Positions 7,601 through 15,300 of a stretch of 16,606 nt of DNA are shown one piece after another. The first letter of the stretch is position 1. Every line of letters begins with the position of its first letter. The notes under the pieces were generated by a model. That model was not told where the DNA came from and ran no database searches. It saw only the letters and a list, made by a program, of their open reading frames with translations. The stretch is from NCBI GenBank assembly GCA_016199605.1, contig JACQGJ010000482.1:1-16606 (forward strand), written 5' to 3'. The position numbers and the translations under genes were made by a program. The DNA comes from Armatimonadota bacterium. Lineage in GTDB: Bacteria > Armatimonadota > Abditibacteriia > CG2-30-59-28.

Positions 7601-8926
7601 CGTGACCCTCACGTCCTCGATAATCAACTCGGGTTTGTTCGTGATGACAGAGTACGGAGAAAAGGCGACATTGTTACCCTCGTCGGCTTCCGTAACGACG
7701 CTCGTGGCATCCACGAAGACAGCCACCTGGAACTGGCCGACCCTGAGGTCCTTGCGCTTGACCGTGGCGGTGAAGCTCACCTCGTCGGTTCCACCCGGAT
7801 TGCCGTCATTGGGTCCGAGGGTTTGCTTCACGGTTTCCGAGGCCAGAGCGCTCGTAGAAGGCAAAGCTGCTACATCACTGGCAGTCGCAGTGGGGGGGAC
7901 GCTGTAGACGTTAATGACGAACCCACTCGACTTGGCGGGGATCTCAGCGCCTCCGAGATTGTAGATCGTGAAAGTGGCCTCAACCTGTCCCGAGGCCTGG
8001 ATGGTAGTCTGGTCGAGAGAGTCAACGGTCACTCCGAGGTCCGGCTGACCGATGAAGGTCGGCGTGATGCTTCCCATGTTGGAAGTCAATGAGGTGTCAG
8101 TCTCTCTCAGGATGGCATCAGCCAGGGGGTTGACGATCACGTAGGTCGTCGGCTGGAACGATGCGCTCGTCGGAGAGGTCGGAGATTCGACCGGGTCGAA
8201 CGTCACCTTGAGGGTGGTGCCGGGAGCCGGCGGCGCCGTGAACTTGCGCTGATCATTGCCGTTGTCATTGCTCGTTGGCAAGGAAGCCGCGGGTGCAGCC
8301 GTGCGGTGGGCGAAGAGGTCGACGGTCAGCAAGCCGTTGCCGGTTTCCGTCCCTATGTTCTCGATCACTGCCTGGTAGGTCACCGTGGTCGGATTGGCGG
8401 AAGTACTGATCACGTAAGGAGGCTTGTTCGGAGAGATGATCGAAACGAGCTTCACCCGGTAGTCGGGACCCGTGCCGACCTTATACGCATAGCCGGTGCC
8501 GACGCCACTGGCATCAAAAACCTGATTGGCCCCGTCCGTGTCGCCCTGGAGCCAGGCGTGAAAGGTTCCGGCTTTGGTAACTCGAAACTTGGCCACCAGG
8601 GTTCGCAGGTTTTGCGCATCCCGAATGAAGTAAGCCCGGTTCCCGTTCTGTTTTGCCACGGGAGTGCTCTTCAGATCCTGATAGAAATCCACCCAGAAAT
8701 TGGTGGGGGTCCCGTCGGTTTGAACATTGATTTCTGCGGTGATGGTGCCGCCCTTCGGGACTACCGGCGTTCCCACGATCGGGTCGATCACGTTGCCCTT
8801 GCTGTCTTTGAGGACCACGTCCAGGGTTGTGAAGGCCGCCCGTGCCTGTGGTGTGGCTGCAATCAGAAATGCGCCTACCACGAGGTGCAACTTCCACACG
8901 CAACGAATCTTAGAGTCTTGCCGCAT
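4673..8926 (-). CDS. large secreted CARDB-repeat protein
   Basis: A 1417-residue exported protein. A signal peptide is clear (KIRC..KLHLVVGAFLIAATPQARA, cleavage after Ala30). The rest is a chain of about nine Ig-like CARDB-type domains, recognisable by openings such as PDLxV / PELII and closings such as VDETD or ESDE..NN. Approximate borders: 32-150, 156-290, 294-430, 431-567, 568-704, 705-883, 884-1040, 1041-1180, 1185-1300, plus a C-terminal domain 1304-1417. A calcium-loop-like DTDGDGI occurs at 776-782. CARDB domains are known from bacterial and archaeal adhesion and surface proteins. No catalytic domain and no LPXTG, PEP-CTERM or other sorting signal is visible. It has its own promoter, an AAGGAGG ribosome site and a terminator, so it is probably monocistronic. 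Binding partner unknown. Confidence 0.92.
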   Translation of the reverse strand: MRQDSKIRCVWKLHLVVGAFLIAATPQARAAFTTLDVVLKDSKGNVIDPIVGTPVVPKGGTITAEINVQTDGTPTNFWVDFYQDLKSTPVAKQNGNRAYFIRDAQNLRTLVAKFRVTKAGTFHAWLQGDTDGANQVFDASGVGTGYAYKVGTGPDYRVKLVSIISPNKPPYVISTSANPTTVTYQAVIENIGTETGNGLLTVDLFAHRTAAPAASLPTSNDNGNDQRKFTAPPAPGTTLKVTFDPVESPTSPTSASFQPTTYVIVNPLADAILRETDTSLTSNMGSITPTFIGQPDLGVTVDSLDQTTIQASGQVEATFTIYNLGGAEIPAKSSGFVINVYSVPPTATASDVAALPSTSALASETVKQTLGPNDGNPGGTDEVSFTATVKRKDLRVGQFQVAVFVDATSVVTEADEGNNVAFSPYSVITNKPELIIEDVRVTPTVVSQGRIATATVRVKNAGAQPITSSNENWDIIIYPDDNDTATAPQNSSGFTRYAVDTPQGGTLGVGEVKEYSFPFTSLRTVSRSATFVVFARINQNQVVDETDPSDDPGRNLKRSNPYKVVAPPNLVPELDFGSSVFDSTGTITFQSARVRNDGGPLTTYPQTLGVILWKDRTGRPSVKAVPKDSNEGIYGTVTIDQESDEAARSFDISFDASVYPFKAVRNASQGPTLTAWLVVDTSERVAEYNEEDNAVSAIYRVRTVPNLTCEIDSIELIDLSTDGVVPGAFVHINETGDPEGEDKVVAHIMVTLSDASGVGLSDDQDKLNQQVDDLLDTDGDGIRNIDQLTVALVPMVEPGQKPTSSGNSVITGTIDVAGFKDTANPGQTFIDLEGNIDQVPLNGTRFQVFAIVDPPAGADDPGALSETDENDNVSPGEEYDVSGRPDLVIDDIVAAESVVDANNSETSVTVFVRNRGNADSLDSSLQLFGDLNAALNNDGADPLNTLVGPIAFTPLAANGGTTEIVVTIPADAWGGRGTPGEVTVYGRIDGGVDPNDPGGPLPPDGFGENMEDFETESVTLAITGETNNVFDGGATVTAKNKANLTLTLDDVAPTSVIIGESISVTLTAEATAVFDGATLSDDNTGDTIIVPVLLAFDQTNDSTPTGQESNPVQVVNLEFPSVIDTAGFVVTTSVTITPTMRGKTFYVKGFIDPNNVVDESDESAEDNSDVLLTTYEVKAPPAPAQPDLAVIAFSITPTSTIGRTAEAKVTIENKGGQSAGGFWVDFYKSRSTTPTIKQAGDAFTFINSLAPAETVTLSFRFKQLTAKIYRGWVQVDAEQNVKESDETTNNIRNQQYVYVASIGGTLSVASAGDSQEAAGSQLVSWIESPPAAMSAGMNYQVKWEIKGGGSVDKTYVVLGKGPDPASSPLAETDAQSGAPGVFQGWVPAPSNGPLYYQVVAIVDGRTVTSNVVQGKTP
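6563..6601 (-). other. calcium-loop-like motif in the CARDB protein
   Basis: Residues 776-788 read DTDGDGIRNIDQL. Aspartates at 776, 778 and 780, Gly781, a hydrophobic residue at 782 and Asp786 fit a thrombospondin type 3 or EF-type calcium loop. It sits inside an enlarged domain (705-883), after an acidic stretch rich in Asp and Gln, and is the only such loop I found in this protein. Confidence 0.5.
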
Positions 8927-8936
8927 TTTGAGGATT

Positions 8937-8943
8937 CCTCCTT
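8937..8943 (-). promoter_or_regulatory. ribosome binding site of the CARDB protein gene
   Basis: AAGGAGG on the minus strand lies 10 nt before the ATG at 8926. It is a full-strength match and fixes that start, which is also the one giving a complete signal peptide. Confidence 0.85.
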
Positions 8944-8978
8944 ACAGGATCAATAAATGACTTTCTAATGATTTTGCT

Positions 8979-9009
8979 CACCGGGGAACGCTCCAGAGAT
9001 TTCCCCGTG
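8979..9009 (-). repeat. hairpin in the leader of the CARDB protein gene
   Basis: On the minus strand CACGGGGAA pairs with TTCCCCGGTG: six perfect pairs, then three more beyond a single bulged G, around a 12-nt loop. It lies about 36 nt upstream of the ribosome site and within the predicted leader. No U-tract follows, so it is more likely a stability or regulatory element than a terminator. I do not recognise a known riboswitch class. Confidence 0.5.
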
Positions 9010-9180
9010 ATCCTAAGTTACGCGTCGTCTGCCCTGCCATCGTATGGCTTGCTCTCAGCAGGGCGAACTGGGACCTGCACTTTTGGACAACCATCGGACC
9101 GAATCCTCCCTGCGGTTCGATCTCAATCCGCGGGGCTCCCATAGGAATTCAGCCTGCCCGTCCTTTGACACTTGTGCGGC

Positions 9181-9228
9181 AGTATATAAAAATCCCGTGA
9201 GGATGTCAATGGTCGGCCACTTTTTTTT
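9181..9228 (-). promoter_or_regulatory. near-consensus housekeeping promoter with upstream A-tract
   Basis: On the minus strand a perfect -35 box TTGACA (9209-9204) is followed by exactly 17 nt and then TATACT (9186-9181), one base from the TATAAT consensus. A run of eight A residues (9228-9221) lies at about -47 to -54 relative to the predicted start near 9174, which is where an RNA polymerase alpha-subunit UP element would sit. It drives the CARDB protein gene with a leader of about 250 nt. Strong, sigma-70-type transcription is inferred; no operator is evident. Confidence 0.8.
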
Positions 9229-9304
9229 CGACGGACGAGCCACACCTTTATCGTGGAGGATTGCTTCGTTCCACTTCTGGTGCCATCTTTGTGATCGACG
9301 ATCC

Positions 9305-12300
9305 TCACTTGACGACCAGTTTCACCGTCAGTTTGTTGTTATCCAGGTTGGTCTCTCCCGTGCCTTTCGAGACCTCGCCGGTCACAAAATACTGTCCACT
9401 CTCTCCGCCGGCCTCCACGCTCAGGCTTCCCGACGCGCGTTGACCGGGCTGCAAGGCGGGGATTCTGACTGGCGCGGCGATGGACTTTCCGTTCCACGTG
9501 AGGTTCAATGTCAGATCGTTCTGTGCCTTCGGTCCTGAGTTCGTAATGACGTAGCTGAACGTGACCGACCCGCCGCGTTCCACCGGATTGGGTGAGGCAC
9601 CGAAGATCGCAAGAGCCACATCGATTTCTCCAGTTGTGTCACCGGAAGACCCGGGCTTGGAGGTGACGATAGCGCCGGCAATGACTGAGTCGACGGCGCC
9701 CCCCGTCACTGTAATCAAGGTGGTCTTTCCGGTCCCGGATCTCGTGTCACTGGACGGGGTCATCTCAACCGTGAGAAGGATGCTTTCCCCCGGGGTCAGC
9801 TCCGGTGTGATGTATCCTGCCTCACCCACCAACAGTTCAGTTAAGTCCAGACCTTCCTTCTTGTAAAGGACTTTCCAACCGGGCTCGGAAGATTCCTGCG
9901 CTCTAACCAGAAAAGCTCGGTTTGAGCTGCCATCATTTTCGATCTTGATCGCGAAGGCAGCCGATCCACCCGCGGGCACCATCTGCACGGAAATCTGTTC
10001 TCCGGTGGCCGTGTCCTGGTAAACGTTGTCCAGCCGATACTCCGAGTCGGGATCGAGGGCTTTCTTGATGAGGACGTCAGGCCGACCCGGCTCGGACGGC
10101 GGCTGATTGTCCACAACAACTACGCTCGCCGGAACTGCCGAGGCGACGGTCGCGGACCGGTCGCGCGAGCGAGTTGCGTTAACACTCGTTGACGCCTTGA
10201 CGATGTCCTTCTTGGTTCCGTCGGTCGTAGAAGAGGCTGTGAGGATGACGTCTTTCGCAGCGCCGATGGTAAGCGTCGCACCGGCAGTCACTTCGACACG
10301 AAATTCACGGAAGCTTCCAATAGTCAGCGAAGAGATCGTATACCCGGAGGAGCTTGTCACGGAAGAAGTTATGTCAGTGCCACCCACCAGCGAGTTGAAG
10401 TACTTGACCACCCAACCCGATCCTCCGGCTGTGCCTTTCAAGCGCATGTTCTCAGTCACGTTGCCCGCGTTGAGCACCTTTGCGTTGTAGGTGGCTATTG
10501 TGCCAGCCGTGATCTGCTGCGTCTTCTTCTGTGTTTCGCCCGAACTGGTGTCATAGGAACCTTCTCCGGTATAGGTGGCTTCTCCCTGGTTCCTTATGCT
10601 CGCGTCCGGCTGTCTGGCAATCGTCAATTTCGTGGTCGCCATTACGGTGTCTTTCTTCGTCGCATCCGTGGACGGTGCAGCAGTGACCAGAATCGAGCGG
10701 GAACTGCCACCGGCCACCGTCACACCTGGCTGCACGAGGACATAGAACACCTGGTTCGCTCCCCCTGCCAGAGCGGCAGTCGTGTATCCACCCGCGCTCG
10801 TTACCTGAGACGTAATGTCCGTGTTGTCACTGAGCGTGTAAGTGAACGTCCAGCCGCTACTGCCGGCGGGACCTGTCAGGGTGAAGGTAGAGACCTGGTT
10901 GCCGTCGTTCTCCAGGTTCACGATGTAAGTTGCCGTGTTGCCATTCGTCGTGCTCTGGGATTTGGTCTGGCTTGATCCCGTCGTGTTGTAGACGTTGTTT
11001 CCAACATACGCCGCATCGCTGATTCCCCGGATCATCATGTCGGGTTTTGCCGGGGTAGGCACGAGGGTCGTGGTGTTGCTCACCGTATCAGTGTTGATCG
11101 TGCCCACGGTGTTCTGCGCCGTGATGTCCACCGTCAGCGTACTGTTGGGGCTCACGGTGGTGTCAGGCGTCACGTCCACATGGAACTCCTTGAGGCCCAG
11201 CTTAATCAGGTTCGCAACGGTGTAACCGCCTCCCGTAATCTGAGAGGTAATGTCCACTCCACCCGTGCGCGAGTTGAAGTACTTCACCGTCCATCCCGTT
11301 GTGCTGCCGGTGGTGCCTGTGGTGGCGTTCAGAACGAAGTTGGTGGTAACGTTCCCGATGTTCTGCAGCCTGAACTCGTAGGTTGCCTTCGTGCCCCCAC
11401 TGACCGACTGTGCCCGCGCGGTGTCCGTGTAGGTCGACTCTTTGTAATTGCGGATTTTCAGGTCAGGAATCCTGGTGGTCGTGTTGGTCGTTTGTGCAGC
11501 AACGGCATCCACAATGGACGCATTGGAGGCGTCCTCATGCGCTGTGATGGTCACTGCTTTGGTTGAGCCGTCAGCGGCTGAGGGGGTTGGTGTCATGGTG
11601 ATATTGATATAGTAACTCCCTCCCTTGGCCAGGCTCGAACTGGTCTTGCCTCCCGTGCTCAGGATCTGGGAGGTGATGTCCGAACTGCCCACGGTGTATT
11701 TCACCGTCCAGCCACTTGTCGCATCCTCTGCGGCCCTTAGAAGGAAGGTGCGTGTGGAATTGCCGTCGTTCTGCAACCGTACATTGTACGTGACCGCGGT
11801 TCCTGCGGCAGTCGTCTGCGTCGCCACCTGAGTCGTCGGGTTGGCGGTAGTTTCGTAAACGTTGTCCGTCAGATACGCAGAACTGGTGGATTTCTTCACC
11901 ATCAGGTCGGGCTTCACAGTCGTGTTGACCGTCGTTGTGGCCCGTACGATGTCCTTCTTGGTGCCATCGGCCAGGGATACACCAGTTACCGTGAGCGACT
12001 GCTGCACTCCGCCGACAAGCGTGGAAGAAGGCGTGACCTCAACTCGGAAGTCTTTGGATTGGCCCCCTCCGAGGTTGGTGACGACCCATCCCCCGGTGCT
12101 GGTTACCTTGGTCGTGATATCAGTACCGCCTGAGGCAGCGTCGAAGTATTTCACCACCCAGCCGGTCGTCCCGGCGGTTCCGGTGATCTTGAAGCTGTCG
12201 GCCGCGTTCCCGTCATTCTGAATTCTCAGGGGGTAGGTTGCTTTCACGCCGGCGTCCACCGACTGTGACGACACCTGGCTGGTACTGGTCGTGGTGTCGT

Positions 12301-15300
12301 AGACGTCGTCACCGATGCCGTCCACGATCATGTCCGCCTGAGGAACGTTAAGTAGAACGGAGGCGATCACCGCGTCCATTTCCGAGTTGTCGTTCCCGGA
12401 GGTGACGGTCAGTTGCACCGTCTTCGTGTCCCCGGCCGCCACGCTGCTGTCAGGTGTCACTTCAAACCAAAGGTCGCGAGTGATTTTCGGTGCGAGGTCC
12501 GGCAGCGTGTAAGTTCCTGCCAGAACATCAGTCGTGATGTCTGCTCCACTTGGGTACTCGAAGTACTTCACCGACCATCCCGAGCCTCCGGGATCTCCGA
12601 CTACCGTGTAGGTGTCAAGCATGTTGCCGTCGTTCTGCACACGAACCCGGAAGTCTTTCATGCCGTTGGCCAGGGTCATCGTGCTGATCGTCTCGTTCGC
12701 TCCGGTCGGGTCGTAAATGTCGTCGAACTGGTAGGTCGCATCCGTTTTCAAACGCATCATAGCGTCCGGCTGATTGATGGAATTGAGGAAGGCTTCGACC
12801 ATGACGACATCGCTTAGAGCCGAGTCGGTGTTGGACTCAAGTGTGACCGGAATAGAAAGGCTGTCACCGCCTATGGTCGTGTTGAGCGGTGTTACCTCAC
12901 ACCGGATATCCCGGAACGCCCCTGGAGAGATCGCGGGAGACAACCATCCCACCGGAGTCTTGCTCGGGTCGGAACTGATGACCAACGAGTTGATGTTCGA
13001 CCCCGAAGTCGGATTGGCCGGATTCCACGTATCGAAGAAGCTGATGGTCCATCCCGGAGCGGAGATGGTCTGGTCAACACGGACTAAGAACTGATCGTTC
13101 TTGTTTCCGTCATTCTCCAGGCGGATCACGAAGACCGCTTTCTGATTGTTGTCCAGCAACACCGGCGGGACAACCGTTTGTCCTGACCCAGTCTGGTTGT
13201 AGGTGTCGTTCCCCTGGAGCGAGGCGTCCGGTTGACTGCTGAGCTTAACGGAACCGTCCGGCTGAATGTTCGGCGGGACCGTCGCCACCGCTTTGGAGGT
13301 ATCCCTCTTACTGATGTCCGTCGTGGACTCTGCGGTGAATACCATGCTTACCGTTGCGCTGGCCGGGATAGAAGCGCCGGGAGTCATCGTGATTGTGAGA
13401 GGATAAGTGGCCGTTATCCCAACGTTGGGTGTGACAAAGCCTGTCGGGGCCAACAAGCCACCGTTCAGTACGTCAGTCGCGCCGCTTCTAACGGTAATCG
13501 TCCATCCGGTAGGCAGCGAGGTCGGAGCGGCAGTGAGCTTGAACCTGTCCGTCACGTTGCCCATGTTCCGCAGGTTGAAGGTGTACGTAGCGGTATTTCT
13601 GTTCAGCACACTCTGCGTCACCGTCTGCGTCGCCGAAGGAGAGTTCTCAATAACACCCAGGCCGGTAAAGGCCGAGAGGGGAGCCGGCTGGAATACCTCG
13701 AAGTCGGGTTTGATAAGAGTCAGGACGTTAATTGTCGCGCGAGCGATGTCTACTCGCCCACCGGTCACCGAAGTGGTGGTGAAGTTGATGGTCCTGGTGG
13801 TGCCGCTCGCGGTTCCTACATCCGGAGTGACTTCGACGCGAACCGTCCGCGAGGCGCCCTGAGACAGGCTCACCGTTGTGAAGCCGGCTCCAGTCACCTG
13901 AGTGGTAATCTCGCTACCGATGGCATCGAAGTATTGCACCGTAAAGCCGCCGCCCGAACCGGCTGCATTGAGCCTCAGGAAGTCGTCGTTCTGACCATCG
14001 TTCTGCAAAACGAGATAGTAAGCGGCTTTTACTTGATTCTGCCTGTCGAGAGAGACGGTCTGCCCCACTCCGGTCAGATTGTAGATATTATTGCCCACGA
14101 AGGTGACGTTATCGTTGCTGATGTGCACGTCCGGCTTGGTGATGGGTCGGTTGGTTACTGCAACTCTCACAACGTCCATCTTGGTTCCGTCTCCGGAGGT
14201 CGCAGTAATGTCGGCATTCAGCACCTCCCCGATCGGAACCGTAGCGTCAGGCGTGATCTCCACTCTCAGGTCCTGTGACTGGGTCGCATTGAGCGGCCCA
14301 ACGACAAAGCCGGTCCCGAGGACCGGGGCGGACCGGTCCGTTCCAGCGACTACTGCGTCGAAGTACCTGACCGTCCAGCCGCTCGGAGTGGAGGTCGGTA
14401 TCGCCGTCACACGGGGGCTGTCGGGGTCGACGCCATCATTCTGGATTCGGAGGTACGCCGTTACCGTTACGCCCTGATCCGTATTGACAGGGAGCGTCTG
14501 TGACGCCGACACGGAGTTGGAGTAAAGGTTGTTGCCAAGGAACGGCCCTGCCGAGTTCAGGCTCAGTTGCGCGTCCGGCAAGGGGTTCGGTATCTTGGAG
14601 GTCGAGGCTTTGACCACGTCTACCTTGGTGTCGTTCGCCGTCGAAACTCCTCTTACGAGTACCGTGAAGGGTGTCCCGAAGTCCGGAGCCGAGGCTTGCG
14701 GTGTTACCTCAAGCCGGAAGATCTTGAAGGCTCCTGCCACCAGCGTCAGCGTCTGACCGGAGTCGGTCATCACAGCGGTTATGTCAACGTTCCCGTCGTC
14801 GAAATACTGAACGTCGAAATCTGCCGTTCCGGCAGTCCCTGTTACCTGAATGCTATCAGTGAACACGGCATCGTTCTGGACTTTCACGTAGTAAACGGCC
14901 GTGTCGCCCGGCTTCATGCTCTGGCTTTTGGTCTGGTTAGTTCCGGTTGCGTTGTAAACATTATTCCCGATGAAGCTCGTTGCCGTCGGGGAATCCGTGC
15001 TGTTCACGATCTGGCAGTCGGGCTGCACCTGTGGTGTCTGAACGATTCCGGTGGTCACGTTGCCACGACGGACATTGTTGTTCCCGTCAATAATCCACCC
15101 CGACTGGATTACATGGCCGTTGGTATCGGTTGCGTTGTTTACGGTGATCTGGTAATCATCACCGACAGTTTGCGGGTCGGTTGTCAGAGTCGCCGTGCGA
15201 CTGGGCGAGTCGTACACAACGGACTTCGTCGCCATCCAGGGCAACTCGTCGGCGCCCACCGTACTTGGGCTGCGGAAGTCCCAGTTGGACAGATTCTCAA

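Larger units (their letters stand above)
8927..9304. other. intergenic region between the two giant repeat-protein genes
   Basis: No gene is supported here. It holds the promoter at 9181-9209, the A-tract at 9221-9228, an untranslated leader of about 250 nt with a hairpin at 8979-9009, and the ribosome site at 8937-8943, all reading leftward. I could not find a clear intrinsic terminator for the giant gene that ends at 9305, so partial read-through into this region is possible. Confidence 0.7.

Noticed and set aside
2067..9132. A 13-nt word (GATCTCAATCCGC) shared between about 2069 and 9119
   Set aside because: One shared word of this length is expected by chance in a window this large, and the flanks differ.
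9229..9304. Terminator for the giant gene just after its stop
   Set aside because: Only very short pairings (4-5 bp) are visible, and the run of A on the minus strand is a poor fit for a terminator. It fits better as part of the promoter.
9656..15025. CRISPR or DNA-level satellite array, suggested by regular spacing
   Set aside because: The periodicity is at the protein level only (about 430 nt). The copies differ strongly in nucleotide sequence and form one open frame.
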